Part shown: positions 34,730-43,951 of the stretch, one piece after another
Layout: each line of letters opens with the position of its first letter
Position numbering within the stretch: the stretch's first letter is position 1
Assembly: GCF_002014855.1 (NCBI RefSeq)
Contig: NZ_MUYV01000001.1
Span: 1 to 64,000 of the forward strand
From: Moraxella porci DSM 25326
Lineage (GTDB): Bacteria; Pseudomonadota; Gammaproteobacteria; Pseudomonadales; Moraxellaceae
Direction of reading: 5' to 3'
Length of the DNA: 64,000 bases
Position numbers and translations under genes: made by a program
The notes under the pieces: model-generated
Databases searched by the model: none
What the model was told of the DNA's origin: nothing
Seen by the model: the letters and a program-made list of their open reading frames with translations, nothing else

Positions 34730-36187
34730 TCATTCGGTTACGATCATGGTGGTGTCGGCGCGGTATAGATACTCACCAAAGCGATCGAGCTCACCTGTGT
34801 GGTGCAATACAGTCGCCAGTGCCATGATGTAGTGATAGGCATTGGTGGCAATGTCGCTTTGGATCTGATGGACGCGAGTCTCAGCATCGACCACTTCTGC
34901 GACGGTACCAAAGCCTTCTTGAAAAGAGAGTCGCTGAATGCGCAGATTCTCAAGTGCAGCGATGAGGTTATCGGTGAGCAGTCGATGGGTGTTTTGGGTA
35001 TTTTGGATATCCAAATAGGCTCGGTGCAGGCTGCTGGTCATGTCTTGGGTAGTTTGGAGCGCGACCAGATTGGCAGCATCTGCTTGTAATCGACTGGCTT
35101 TGATCTGTGAGCGGCGATCCATGCCTGAATATAGGGTATAATTGGCAGCGATGCCCACGAACCAGTCTTGGTCATCAAGCGCCACTTCACCTAAGGCGAA
35201 CACTTTAGGCTTTTTGCTGGCTTCTTGGAGTGTGACTTGGTTTTGGGCGATGCGCACATCGGTGCTCAGCTTTTGGGTGATCGGAGAATTGGATGTTAGT
35301 TTTTCAAGCAGCGCGTCATAATTTGGCTGTTCATTGGTATTTATAAATAGCGGTGTGGTTAGCTGGCTGATCGTCGGATCTTGTAATAAGGTTCGAATCT
35401 CGAAGATATTTTGTTGGTGCGTGAGTGCAGCAGACTGATGCAGACGGTCTGCATGGTTACGCGCCACCTCGAACTGCATGCGCTGGCCACGACTGATAAA
35501 ACCTGCTTGCTCAAGCTGATGGGCGTGATCGACATGCAGCTGCATGGCTTGGAATTGGTAGCCTGTGGTGCTTTGTAGAGACTGGCTAAGCTGGGTGCCA
35601 AAATATTTGCCGATGAGATTAAGTTTCTCAAGCTGCTGCTGTTCTTGTTCGGACAGCAGATGGCGCTTGGCGTTTAGCTGTGCGATTTGTTGGAGGCTAC
35701 TGATCGCGCCGCCTGTATAAATGGGCAAAGTGACGGCAATGCTTGGCTTAACTGTTGTGTCTTTGGCGTCCAGATGCAGCTCATTTGGTAGGCGATCATT
35801 GGCACGGCTTAACAGTGATTGCGCGCTGCTGCTCATCAGCTCAGATAAGGCAGGGTCTAAGCCTTGAGCATTGAGCTGTTGGATGTGTTCATCGATACTG
35901 CCTGAGATTTGTTGATTTAGGGTATTTATTAGAGGCTGCGTCGATACATCGGCAGTCTGATGATAGCTGAGCGCGCGTACATTCAGCGATACATTAGGTC
36001 TGTGCAGCCCTTGTACAGCGTCTGCTTGTAATTGACTGGCTTGACTGAGTAATGCCGAAGATTGTAAGCGCTTTGAGGAAGTCAATAGCTTGGACTGTGC
36101 TTGCTCAAAGCTGTAAGTACTGGCAAGGACTGTGGAGGTGTATAAACAAATCACCGCCCCTGCCAGTCTGATGAGATGTTGCATCAT
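34730..36187 (-). CDS. TolC-family outer membrane factor
   Basis: This is a trimeric outer-membrane channel for type I or ABC export. After a signal peptide ending around VLAS there are two OEP repeats made of long amphipathic helices: RLQSSALLSQASQLQADAVQG in the first; AQNQVTLQEASKKPKVFALGEV and RLSFQEGFGTVAEVVDAETRV in the second. I chose the ATG at 36187 (485 aa) because the -10 box of the promoter covers the further upstream ATG at 36220. It heads a four-gene minus-strand operon. Confidence 0.9.
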   Translation of the reverse strand: MMQHLIRLAGAVICLYTSTVLASTYSFEQAQSKLLTSSKRLQSSALLSQASQLQADAVQGLHRPNVSLNVRALSYHQTADVSTQPLINTLNQQISGSIDEHIQQLNAQGLDPALSELMSSSAQSLLSRANDRLPNELHLDAKDTTVKPSIAVTLPIYTGGAISSLQQIAQLNAKRHLLSEQEQQQLEKLNLIGKYFGTQLSQSLQSTTGYQFQAMQLHVDHAHQLEQAGFISRGQRMQFEVARNHADRLHQSAALTHQQNIFEIRTLLQDPTISQLTTPLFINTNEQPNYDALLEKLTSNSPITQKLSTDVRIAQNQVTLQEASKKPKVFALGEVALDDQDWFVGIAANYTLYSGMDRRSQIKASRLQADAANLVALQTTQDMTSSLHRAYLDIQNTQNTHRLLTDNLIAALENLRIQRLSFQEGFGTVAEVVDAETRVHQIQSDIATNAYHYIMALATVLHHTGELDRFGEYLYRADTTMIVTE

Positions 36188-36218
36188 GGGGCCATTATCT
36201 GTGCTAAATTTGATCTGC

Positions 36219-36224
36219 ATTATA
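36219..36224 (-). promoter_or_regulatory. Extended -10 promoter of the export operon
   Basis: On the minus strand the sequence reads TTGCTATAATG: an extended -10 (TGnTATAAT) with no clear -35. Transcription would start about 25 nt before ATG 36187, which rules out the ATG at 36220 embedded in the box. Confidence 0.6.
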
Positions 36225-36277
36225 GCAAATCTTTCATTTTAGATAGACTTGAAACAATGACTGCTCGGTAAGTGCAA

Positions 36278-36688
36278 TCAATCCAAGATGCGTAAGGTAC
36301 TGCCTTTGGGGCGATCCTGCTCATCTGTATCAATGTCTTCATCGATGGCCTCAGACTCTTCATAGCCATCATATTCTGAAGGGTCGAAGAATATGCCGTG
36401 CTCAGGATCTTCTTTGGCATAGATCGCCATCACGGCAGCCATCGGTATCCAGACTTCTTCCGACACACCGCCAAATCGTGCAGCAAAGCTGATGGCATCA
36501 TTATCAATCTGTAGATTGTGGGTGGCTTGATAGGATGCAGCCAACACCAAACGGCTGTCTTGGGCGTATTGCAATGGTGCGTGCAGATCGTTGTGAGTGG
36601 CGTCGATCATCAAATAAGGTGTATAGTCATTATCCTGCATCCATTCATGAAAGGCGCGGATAAGGTAAGGGCGTTTTGGTGTGATCAT
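36278..36688 (-). CDS. sspB: ClpXP specificity-enhancing factor SspB
   Basis: SspB delivers ssrA-tagged peptides to ClpXP. The folded core starts TPKRPYLIRAFHEWMQDND, as in E. coli. It includes ISFAARFGG and VWIPMAAVMAIYAKEDPEHGIFF. A flexible acidic linker then ends in the ClpX-binding tail around TLRILD, equivalent to LRVVK in E. coli. At 136 aa it is short but complete. Its start overlaps the sspA stop by 4 nt (ATGA). Confidence 0.95.
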   Translation of the reverse strand: MITPKRPYLIRAFHEWMQDNDYTPYLMIDATHNDLHAPLQYAQDSRLVLAASYQATHNLQIDNDAISFAARFGGVSEEVWIPMAAVMAIYAKEDPEHGIFFDPSEYDGYEESEAIDEDIDTDEQDRPKGSTLRILD

Positions 36689-37311
36689 AGTGACTCCATG
36701 GGTCTAATACTGGCAATAAAACTGGGGCGTGCAAATAGCCGATCTTGATATTCTATTAAGGGGCGTATCAGATGTGTGGGCAAGTTGATGTGCATCTCAG
36801 GTAAGCGCCATAACAAAGGCAAAAGTAATGCATCACACCACCCAAATTCATCGGATAAAAAATAGGGCTTATGTCCAAATAAAGGGGCGAGCGTCACCAG
36901 TGAATCGGATAACGATTTTTTGGCATTAAGTGCGCTTTGTTCATCAAAGCTGTCAGGATGTGTCATTAAAATGAACGCTTGGGATAACCAATCATTCTGT
37001 AATCGCCAAGCCAACTGACGAATTTTGGCGCGCTCACTGGGTACGCTAGGCAGCAGCCTCGGTGATTGATGGCGCTCTTCTAGGTATTCAAAAATGACAG
37101 TCAACTCATACAAAGCGACATCGCGGTTCACCAGTACTGGCAGGGTGCGATAGGGGTTGAGTTCCGTCAGCTCTTCAGAGCGCTCATCTTCCATTATGAC
37201 CAGCTGATAGTTAAGCTGTTTTTCTTCGAGCAGTAGGCGCACGATATGACTGTGTATGCCATGATCGGCATACAAGACAAATTGTGTCAATGAAAGATGC
37301 GGTAATTCCAT
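36685..37311 (-). CDS. sspA: Stringent starvation protein A
   Basis: SspA is an RNA polymerase-associated regulator with a glutathione S-transferase fold but no catalytic Cys or Ser. The thioredoxin-like half (FVLYADHGIHSHIVRLLLEEK, NPYRTLPVLVNRDVALYE) and the helical half (WRLQNDW, GWCDALLLPLLWRL) are in place. At 208 aa it is the usual length. Its position after petABC and before sspB matches the conserved rplM-rpsI-petABC-sspAB order. Confidence 0.95.
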   Translation of the reverse strand: MELPHLSLTQFVLYADHGIHSHIVRLLLEEKQLNYQLVIMEDERSEELTELNPYRTLPVLVNRDVALYELTVIFEYLEERHQSPRLLPSVPSERAKIRQLAWRLQNDWLSQAFILMTHPDSFDEQSALNAKKSLSDSLVTLAPLFGHKPYFLSDEFGWCDALLLPLLWRLPEMHINLPTHLIRPLIEYQDRLFARPSFIASIRPMESL

Positions 37312-37407
37312 AAAATACCATTGCCTAAATGAGCATATTAGTTTATCAAAAATTTGCCAAGCTGTGTGTAATTATCTGCCCAATTTCTCAATTCATTGGC
37401 ATATTTA

Positions 37408-37443
37408 TCAAAAAAAGACCGATGACACATATCATCGGTCTTT
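37408..37443 (-). terminator. Strong terminator of petABC
   Basis: A perfect 12-bp stem AAAGACCGATGA/TCATCGGTCTTT around a 6-nt loop, with a run of T residues on the minus-strand side, 32 bp after the petC stop. It isolates sspA-sspB from petABC. Confidence 0.92.
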
Positions 37444-37474
37444 GTTGGGTGTCGCCCAATCTGCTTAATGCAGA

Positions 37475-38200
37475 TTATTTGACATCTTTCCAAAATTCTT
37501 TATTCAACAGATAAACTGGGATTAAAAGAATTAACAGGAATAAAATCACAAACGCACCATAGATCTTACGATCATGACGGACTGGCTCAGCCATCCACGC
37601 CATGAAGTTGACCAAATCACCGACGCGCTGTTCATACGCTTCTTGACCCAATTCTTCTTGTAGGTTGTGAAGCACATGCGGCATGGCGGCATTGGCCAAG
37701 ACCAAGTTGTTGGCGCCCCAAGGGCGGCTTGGATCTTCATAGAAACTGAGTAGATAGGTATAAACCCAGTCATCACCACGCAGGCGAGTCTCTAGTGACA
37801 AATCTGGTGGCGGCGCACCAAACCATGCACCTTGCAGTTCAGGATCGATGCCTGCGGTGATGTGATCACCGATTTGGTTGGCACTGACCATCAAATATTT
37901 TTCGACTAATTCAGGTGGAATGTCCAAGTCCTGGGCGATGCGAGAATGGCGCACATACTGGGCTGAGTGACAGCCGACACAGTAGTTCATAAACATTGCA
38001 GCACCGCGTTGTAGCGAGCCTTTGTTGGTCAGGTCGATCGGTGCTTTGCTACATTCTAAAGTCACCACAGTACCATCAGCTTCGGTAAATGTACCACAGC
38101 CATCACCACCAGCTGCCATGGCGTTGGTGCTGGCAAAAGCACCAACTGTCGCCAAAACGGCACCTGCACCAAATTTAACAAGTGAATTAAGTGCTTTCAT
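37475..38200 (-). CDS. petC: Cytochrome c1 of the bc1 complex
   Basis: This is the heme-c subunit of complex III, facing the periplasm, which passes electrons from the Rieske protein to cytochrome c. A signal peptide of about 29 residues is cleaved after AMA; the heme site CVGCH is at residues 74-78. A C-terminal membrane anchor (VILFLLILLIPVYLL) precedes a basic end. 241 aa is typical for proteobacteria. Its ATG overlaps the petB stop by one base (TAATG). Confidence 0.95.
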   Translation of the reverse strand: MKALNSLVKFGAGAVLATVGAFASTNAMAAGGDGCGTFTEADGTVVTLECSKAPIDLTNKGSLQRGAAMFMNYCVGCHSAQYVRHSRIAQDLDIPPELVEKYLMVSANQIGDHITAGIDPELQGAWFGAPPPDLSLETRLRGDDWVYTYLLSFYEDPSRPWGANNLVLANAAMPHVLHNLQEELGQEAYEQRVGDLVNFMAWMAEPVRHDRKIYGAFVILFLLILLIPVYLLNKEFWKDVK

Positions 38201-39438
38201 TAGTGGCCTCCGGTTACGCGTTCTGGTGGTTGTTTACACTTCTCAATTGAGGTGTAAAAAGGCATCAATAGGAAATACAAGAAGTATAGGATAGTACAAA
38301 TACGACCAACGATGGTGCCTGTTGGTGTAGAGGTAACACCGCCCAGATAGCCTAGGATCAGGAAGCTTACCACAAAGATGGCCAAAGCAATCTTAGACAG
38401 CGTGCCTTTGTAACGGATTGAGCGAACAGGTGAACGATCCAACCAAGGCAATACGAACAAGATGGCAATCGCACCAAACATCACGATGACACCAGGCAGC
38501 GCTGAACCGAACATTGATGGTGTTGCACGCAGCATCGCGTAGTATGGCATGTAGTACCAAACAGGAGCAATGTGTGCTGGCGTTTTCAATGCATTAGCAG
38601 CTTCAAAGTTTGGCTTTTCTAGGAAGTAACCACCGCCTTCTGGGAAGAAGAACACCACAGCAAAGAACAAGATGAAGAATACCACGATACCAACCATGTC
38701 ATGCACGGTATAGTAAGGATGGAACGGAACGCCATCTAGCGGCACGCCATTTTTGTCTTTTAGTTTCTTAATATCGATGCCATCAGGGTTGTTTGAGCCA
38801 ACATGGTGTAGTGCAACCAGATGCATGAATACCAAGCCAACCAAAATCAGTGGAATGGCAACGACATGCAGTGCAAAGAAGCGGTTCAAAGTGATGCCTG
38901 AGATGATGTAGTCACCTTTCACCCATTCACCCAATGCATCGCCAATGAATGGAATGGCTGCTGGCAGGTTCAAAATAACTTGAGCGCCCCAGAATGACAT
39001 GTTACCCCATGGCAGTAGATAACCAAAGAAACCTTCAGCCATCAAGCATAGGTAAATCGCCATACCAATGATCCAAACCAGCTCACGCGGTTTTTTGTAC
39101 GAACCATACAGTAGACCACGGAACATGTGCAGATACACGACGACAAAGAAAGCAGACGCGCCAGTGGAGTGCATGTAGCGGATCAGCCAGCCGCCCTTGA
39201 CATCACGCATGATGTATTCAAGTGAGGCAAAAGCACCCTCGGCGCTTGGGTTAAACATCATGGTAAGCCAAATACCAGTAACCAGCTGGTTTACCAGTAC
39301 CACCATGGATAATACGCCAAAGAAATACCAAAAGTTAAAATTCTTTGGTGCGTAGTATTTAGACATATGATATTCATAAGTCTCAGTCGCAGGATAGCGA
39401 GCATCTATCCAGCTCATGAATTTCTTAGCAGCACTCAT
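38200..39438 (-). CDS. petB: Cytochrome b of the bc1 complex
   Basis: This is the di-heme membrane core of complex III with the Qo and Qi quinone sites. It shows the b-type helices with paired heme ligands (MHSTGASAFFVVVYLHMFRG, and RFFALHVVAIPLILVGLVFMHLVALHH). The Qo-site motif appears as PVWYYMPYYAML in place of the classical PEWY. Eight helices and 412 aa fit the bacterial form. It lies 2 bp after petA. Confidence 0.96.
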   Translation of the reverse strand: MSAAKKFMSWIDARYPATETYEYHMSKYYAPKNFNFWYFFGVLSMVVLVNQLVTGIWLTMMFNPSAEGAFASLEYIMRDVKGGWLIRYMHSTGASAFFVVVYLHMFRGLLYGSYKKPRELVWIIGMAIYLCLMAEGFFGYLLPWGNMSFWGAQVILNLPAAIPFIGDALGEWVKGDYIISGITLNRFFALHVVAIPLILVGLVFMHLVALHHVGSNNPDGIDIKKLKDKNGVPLDGVPFHPYYTVHDMVGIVVFFILFFAVVFFFPEGGGYFLEKPNFEAANALKTPAHIAPVWYYMPYYAMLRATPSMFGSALPGVIVMFGAIAILFVLPWLDRSPVRSIRYKGTLSKIALAIFVVSFLILGYLGGVTSTPTGTIVGRICTILYFLYFLLMPFYTSIEKCKQPPERVTGGH

Positions 39439-39440
39439 GA

Positions 39441-40025
39441 TTAGGCCTCCCCAACAGTCAAGATTGTGCCATCAATACTGTATTCTGGAATAGGTAGATT
39501 AAGCGGAGCTGGCATGCCGCTATAAACACGACCTGATAAGTCGTACATAGAACCGTGGCAAGGGCAGAAGAAGCCGCCATACCAGTCAGCACCGCCCAGA
39601 TCGGCTGCACCAACTTCAGGACGGAATATTGGCGCACAGCCCAGATGCGTACAAACACCCTCAACGACCAAAATATTTGGTTCGATAGAGCGTGTCTCGT
39701 TTTTGCAGTATTCAGGCTGTACAGACCCATCGGATGTTGGGTCGGCAAGTTTTGGGGTTACTTTGCTAAGATTTGCCACCATTTCGTCGGTACGCTTAAC
39801 GACGAAGATTGGCTTGCCGCGATATTTTACGGTAATCATTTGACCGTTTTCAATGCCACTGATGTCTGTTACAACAGCAGCACCCGCAGCTTCCGCCTTT
39901 GCACTTGGGTACCAAGAACGGACAAATGGGGTGGCAATCGCACCGACGCCGACTGCGCCGATGGCAGCGGTCGTCGCGATTAGGACTCTACGGCGTTTAA
40001 CATTCACGCCTTCGGCATGGCTCAT
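39441..40025 (-). CDS. petA: Rieske iron-sulfur subunit of the bc1 complex
   Basis: This high-potential 2Fe-2S protein shuttles electrons from quinol to cytochrome c1. A basic KRRRVL start followed by an uncleaved helix (IATTAAIGAVGVGAIA) indicates Tat-dependent insertion. The cluster ligands are in CTHLGC (about residue 123) and CPCHGS about 25 residues later. GGAGGAAG precedes the ATG. It is the first gene of petABC. Confidence 0.96.
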   Translation of the reverse strand: MSHAEGVNVKRRRVLIATTAAIGAVGVGAIATPFVRSWYPSAKAEAAGAAVVTDISGIENGQMITVKYRGKPIFVVKRTDEMVANLSKVTPKLADPTSDGSVQPEYCKNETRSIEPNILVVEGVCTHLGCAPIFRPEVGAADLGGADWYGGFFCPCHGSMYDLSGRVYSGMPAPLNLPIPEYSIDGTILTVGEA

Positions 40026-40457
40026 TAAAACTTCCTCCAGAAAAAGAATGGGAATATTCCCATGCTGGGTGTGTGGCTATGATAAAACACTTTTATCAAA
40101 TTTGCCACATTTGCTGTGCCTATTTTTGCTAAATATGACTATTTTAAGCTATTTTTGTAATAAAATAAATTCTTCTCTTACAAACTTGGCAAAAAAAGTC
40201 GCAAAAAATTTAATGATTTAACGAAAATGCGAGTTTACTGAATATTGGTTTGTGTAATATTGAAGTAAAGTTGCTAAATCTGAAATTTTCGCAAAAAAAT
40301 TATCTCTATAATGTTACCATATTTTAAACTTTTTTTCTGCACTACATGTGTTAAAAGCGGCGAAAATTACAAAAAAATTATCAGTTAGCGGTCTTGATGC
40401 TAAATGCTGACACTTAGCCATTGGGTCTTGGTGGAAATGGTGCTCGCTAATTGGCAC
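40026..40457. other. 432-bp AT-rich gap between rpsI and petABC
   Basis: No supportable gene. The stretch near 40100-40380 is very A/T-rich with long A and T runs on both strands, and must contain the petABC promoter on the minus strand, but several -10-like words compete and I cannot choose one. Confidence 0.4.
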
Positions 40458-40490
40458 AAAAAAACTCCCGATATGCATCGAGAGTTTTTT
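40458..40490 (-). terminator. Intrinsic terminator of rplM-rpsI
   Basis: On the minus strand AACTCTCGAT and ATCGGGAGTT pair (one G-U) around GCAT and run into seven T residues, 18 bp after the rpsI stop. Confidence 0.9.
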
Positions 40491-40507
40491 GAACGATAAT
40501 CGTAAAA

Positions 40508-40894
40508 TTAACGCTTTGAGAACTGTGGACGACGACGTGCTTTGCGTAGACCAAGTTTTTTACGCTCAACTTCACGAGCATCACGAGTGACGAAGCCAGC
40601 TGCTTTTAGGGCAGGCTTGAAGGTTTCATCTTGTTCGATCAAAGCGCGGGTGATGCCATGACGGATCGCACCTGCTTGACCGTTGATGCCGCCACCAACA
40701 ACAGTGATGTATAGATCAACACTGTCAGTCAATTCTAGCAGCTCTAGTGGCTGACGAACAACCATACGAGAAGTTTCACGACCAAAGTATTCGTCAAGTG
40801 ATTTACCGTTTACAACGATGTTACCTGTGCCTTTAGACAAGAAGACACGAGCGGTAGAAGTCTTGCGGCGACCAGTGCCGTAATTGCGTTCCAT
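40508..40894 (-). CDS. rpsI: 30S ribosomal protein S9
   Basis: S9 binds the 3' domain of 16S rRNA, and its C-terminal tail contacts P-site tRNA. The sequence shows [15 protein letters not shown] at the start, [19 protein letters not shown] centrally and the basic [14 protein letters not shown] end with the conserved terminal Lys-Arg. 128 aa, near the usual 130. It is 9 bp downstream of rplM in the standard operon. Confidence 0.98.
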   Translation of the reverse strand: MERNYGTGRRKTSTARVFLSKGTGNIVVNGKSLDEYFGRETSRMVVRQPLELLELTDSVDLYITVVGGGINGQAGAIRHGITRALIEQDETFKPALKAAGFVTRDAREVERKKLGLRKARRRPQFSKR

Positions 40895-40903
40895 AATGTC
40901 TCC

Positions 40904-41335
40904 TTAGATGTCTAGTACTTTAGGTTGCTGAGCTGCGTGTGGGTGTTCAGTACCCGCATACAGTTTTAGCTTTTTAATCATCGCATAGCCCAAAGGACCT
41001 TTTGGAAGCATGCCTTTAACAGCTTTGTGCAACACATCTTCTGGCTTGTGTGCTAGAAGTTTTGTGAAGTTGGTCTCTTTGATACCGCCTGGATAGCCAG
41101 TGTGACGGTAGTACTTCTTGTCCTGAGCTTTTTTGCCAGTTACAGCAATTTTGTCAGCATTGATAACAACGATATAATCGCCAGTATCAACATGTGGAGT
41201 GTACGATGGCTTGTGTTTACCACGCAGACGAGAAGCAATCTCAGAAGCTAGACGACCTAGAGTTTTGCCTTCAGCGTCCACGACATACCAGTCATGTACA
41301 ACTTCAGCGGGTTTGGCACTGATAGTAGTAGTCAT
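40904..41335 (-). CDS. rplM: 50S ribosomal protein L13
   Basis: L13 is an early-assembling 23S rRNA protein. [19 protein letters not shown], the [19 protein letters not shown] block and [14 protein letters not shown] are family signatures. The ATG at 41335 after a TAGG site gives 143 aa (142 in E. coli); an ATG 39 nt upstream is in frame but would add an atypical extension. In E. coli L13 represses its own operon through the mRNA leader; the leader here contains a hairpin (see below). Confidence 0.97.
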   Translation of the reverse strand: MTTTISAKPAEVVHDWYVVDAEGKTLGRLASEIASRLRGKHKPSYTPHVDTGDYIVVINADKIAVTGKKAQDKKYYRHTGYPGGIKETNFTKLLAHKPEDVLHKAVKGMLPKGPLGYAMIKKLKLYAGTEHPHAAQQPKVLDI

Positions 41336-41368
41336 AAAAAACCTATTTAGTTGAGTTTGAGAGAGTAT

Positions 41369-41395
41369 AAACAAAAAATCTCAAGCAATGCTTGA
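41369..41395 (-). promoter_or_regulatory. Terminator-like hairpin in the rplM leader
   Basis: On the minus strand ATCAAGCA pairs with TGCTTGAGAT and is followed by TTTTTT. It lies 36 bp upstream of the rplM ATG and downstream of its promoter, so the operon transcript must pass through it. It may be an attenuator or part of an L13-responsive leader. Confidence 0.5.
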
Positions 41396-41448
41396 TTTTA
41401 GTTGTTTTTTAAGTTGGGGAAACGAAGGGCTCTCAAAAAACAGCCGCG

Positions 41449-41478
41449 ATTATACCAAATTATTGATGGCTTATGCAA
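41449..41478 (-). promoter_or_regulatory. Promoter of rplM-rpsI
   Basis: TTGCAT and TATAAT on the minus strand are 18 bp apart, with TGG directly before the -10 (extended -10). The start would be near 41442, leaving a leader of about 105 nt. Confidence 0.7.
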
Positions 41479-41586
41479 GCATTATTTGATTATTTGTGTG
41501 GATAAATGATGATCTGATCCCAAAAAAGGTTAAAGAGTTTGGCTGAGTCAAGCGGCTGTATCGCTCGCCATCGTGCGCTTGGATTT

Positions 41587-41772
41587 TTAGTCTTTCTTAC
41601 CCTTGTTATCAGCATCGCCTGGGATGATGGCTTTGCCAACCGCAACCGTGCCTTTGACGACGCCTTTGGTGGTCTTGTAGGCGATTTTGGCGGGGACAGT
41701 GACGACTTTATGCACGCAGCCACTTAATGCCACACTTAGTGTAAACAGGGTCAAAAAATGTACCAATTTCAT
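41587..41772 (-). CDS. Small lipoprotein (NF038104 type)
   Basis: This is a 61-aa protein with a signal peptide and lipobox LSGC (Cys at 19) followed by VHKVVTVPAKIAYKTTKGVVKGTVAVGKAIIP, which I recognise from the Acinetobacter/Moraxella NF038104 family. The mature part is short, basic and ends in a charged DNKGKKD tail. Function is unknown; an outer-membrane location is likely because the residue after Cys is Val, not Asp. GGGAG precedes the ATG. A competing frame in 41490-41723 was rejected. Confidence 0.8.
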   Translation of the reverse strand: MKLVHFLTLFTLSVALSGCVHKVVTVPAKIAYKTTKGVVKGTVAVGKAIIPGDADNKGKKD

Positions 41773-42043
41773 CGGTCAGCTCCCATGCGATAGATTGGCT
41801 TATCATAATCAATGATGCAACAAAATGCAACTGAAGAAATTCTGAGTACAGAGCTCAGATTTTCGCAGTTTTGTGATAAAACTATGCTAAAATAAGCAGT
41901 TTAGATTTGGATTTTTTTGTTGTTGGCTTAGGCGATGAGCCGATGTTTGGTCAGTATTTAGTGTTTGATCTGTTAAAAGGTCGGGATCTTAAGAGGTCGG
42001 CATCTGACAGACGATCTGCAACAAAAATCGGGTGGATGAATTT

Positions 42044-43948
42044 ATGACAAGCACTTATCACTTTTCAAAAACTTATGATGTCATCGTCGTCGGCGGCGGA
42101 CATGCAGGCACCGAAGCGGCTTTGGCTGCAGCTCGCATGGGCAGTCAGACGCTGCTGGTGACGCATAACATCGAAACTTTGGGTCAGATGAGCTGCAACC
42201 CTGCCATCGGCGGCATCGGCAAGTCACATCTGGTGCGCGAGGTCGATGCTCTGGGTGGGGCGATGGCGCTGGCCACCGACCAAGCGGGTATCCAATTTCG
42301 GGTATTAAATAGCCGAAAGGGCGCGGCTGTGCGAGCGACGCGTGCGCAGGCTGACCGCATACTTTATAAAGCCGCGATTCGCCACACCCTTGAAAATCAG
42401 CCAAATCTTGACTTATTTCAGCAGCCTGTTGATGACATTATTATCGAAAATGGTCGTGCGGTCGCGGTGGTGACGGCATCAGGCGTGCGCTTTAATACGC
42501 GCGCGGTGGTGTTAACCTCGGGGACTTTTTTGGGTGGGGTGATCCATGTGGGTCTAGACAGTCAAAGTGGCGGCCGCGCTGGTGATATGCCATCGATTCG
42601 ACTGGCTGATCGTCTGCGCGAACTTAAGCTGCCTGTTGGTCGCTTGAAGACAGGCACACCTGCGCGTATTGATGCCCGTACGGTGGATTTTAGCGTGATG
42701 ATCGAGCAACCAGGCGATACACCGCTGCCAGTGATGAGCTATATGGGTGATGTCAGCATGCATCCTCGTCAGATCAGCTGCTACATCACCCACACCAATG
42801 AGCGCACACATGAGATCATCCGCCAAAATCTCGATCGCAGCCCGATGTTCAGCGGTAAAATTGAGGGTGTCGGCCCACGTTATTGCCCTTCGATTGAGGA
42901 TAAGATTCATCGTTTTGCCGATAAAGACAGTCATCAGATTTTTATTGAGCCTGAGGGCTTGACCACCCATGAGTTGTACCCTAATGGTATCTCAACCAGT
43001 CTGCCGTTTGATGTACAAGTGGCATTCATTCATTCGATGAAAGGTCTTGAAAACGCGCATATCACGCGCCCAGGATATGCCATTGAGTACGATTATTTTG
43101 ATCCGCAAAATCTCAAGCCGACTTTGGAAACCAAGTCCATTGATGGGTTGTTTTTTGCTGGACAAATTAACGGTACGACAGGTTACGAAGAGGCTGCGGC
43201 ACAAGGCTTGTTGGCTGGACTGAACGCTGCACGCCAAGCGATGAATGAATCGCCTTGGACGCCGATGCGTCATGAAGCATACCTTGGGGTATTGGTTGAT
43301 GATTTGATCACGCACGGTACCAAAGAGCCGTATCGCATGTTCACCAGTCGCGCTGAGCATCGCCTGCTTTTGCGTGAGGACAATGCTGATGAGCGTCTGA
43401 CTGCCATCGGGCGTAAGCTTGGCTTGATCAGTGATGCGCGCTGGGAGAAATTTGAGCAAAAACAAGAAGCCATCGCCCAAGAAACCGCGCGACTGCAAGA
43501 CATCTGGGCGACGCCAAATAATGCGATCGGCAAAGCATTCATGGCGCACACCGATGAGGTATTAACCAAAGAAAATACTCTGCTTGATCTGCTAAAGCGC
43601 CCGAATATCACCTTTGATGACATCGCCAAAGTCTCTGACAGTAGCGTTAGCAATGAAGTGGGCGAGCAGATTGAGATCGCGATAAAATACGCAGGCTACA
43701 TCGATCGCCAAAATGAAGAGATCGCACAGATGAAGCGGCTTGAGGATACGGCTTTGCCTTTGGATTTTGATTATGCCTCTGTGTCAGGTTTATCCAATGA
43801 AATTATCCAAAAACTCAGCCAAATCCGCCCAGCCACCTTGGGTCAGGCATCGCGTATCAGCGGTGTCACACCAGCGGCGATCAGTCTGCTTGGCATGACG
43901 CTCAAAAAGCAGAAAAAATCCCAAGCTATCCTTGAACAGACGGTGTAA
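42044..43948 (+). CDS. mnmG: tRNA uridine 5-carboxymethylaminomethyl modification enzyme MnmG (GidA)
   Basis: MnmG, with MnmE, forms cmnm5U at the wobble base of several tRNAs using FAD, NADH and methylene-THF. The FAD motif is [61 protein letters not shown] and the second signature [17 protein letters not shown] follow, and the C-terminal MnmE-binding helices end with [18 protein letters not shown] 42044 has a GGTGGA site 7 nt upstream; the GTG at 42032 is less likely. 634 aa. Confidence 0.96.
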   Translation: MTSTYHFSKTYDVIVVGGGHAGTEAALAAARMGSQTLLVTHNIETLGQMSCNPAIGGIGKSHLVREVDALGGAMALATDQAGIQFRVLNSRKGAAVRATRAQADRILYKAAIRHTLENQPNLDLFQQPVDDIIIENGRAVAVVTASGVRFNTRAVVLTSGTFLGGVIHVGLDSQSGGRAGDMPSIRLADRLRELKLPVGRLKTGTPARIDARTVDFSVMIEQPGDTPLPVMSYMGDVSMHPRQISCYITHTNERTHEIIRQNLDRSPMFSGKIEGVGPRYCPSIEDKIHRFADKDSHQIFIEPEGLTTHELYPNGISTSLPFDVQVAFIHSMKGLENAHITRPGYAIEYDYFDPQNLKPTLETKSIDGLFFAGQINGTTGYEEAAAQGLLAGLNAARQAMNESPWTPMRHEAYLGVLVDDLITHGTKEPYRMFTSRAEHRLLLREDNADERLTAIGRKLGLISDARWEKFEQKQEAIAQETARLQDIWATPNNAIGKAFMAHTDEVLTKENTLLDLLKRPNITFDDIAKVSDSSVSNEVGEQIEIAIKYAGYIDRQNEEIAQMKRLEDTALPLDFDYASVSGLSNEIIQKLSQIRPATLGQASRISGVTPAAISLLGMTLKKQKKSQAILEQTV

Positions 43949-43951
43949 ATC

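Noticed and set aside
36187..36220. Longer N-terminus for the outer membrane factor (ATG 36220)
   Set aside because: That ATG lies inside the TATAAT -10 box of the apparent promoter, so it would not be transcribed; the downstream start gives a proper signal peptide.
41490..41723. 77-codon minus-strand frame overlapping the small lipoprotein gene
   Set aside because: The competing frame has a clear lipobox and a known family pattern; this one has neither.
42081..42404. 107-codon minus-strand frame inside mnmG
   Set aside because: It is antisense to the FAD-binding region of a strongly conserved gene and has no supporting signal.
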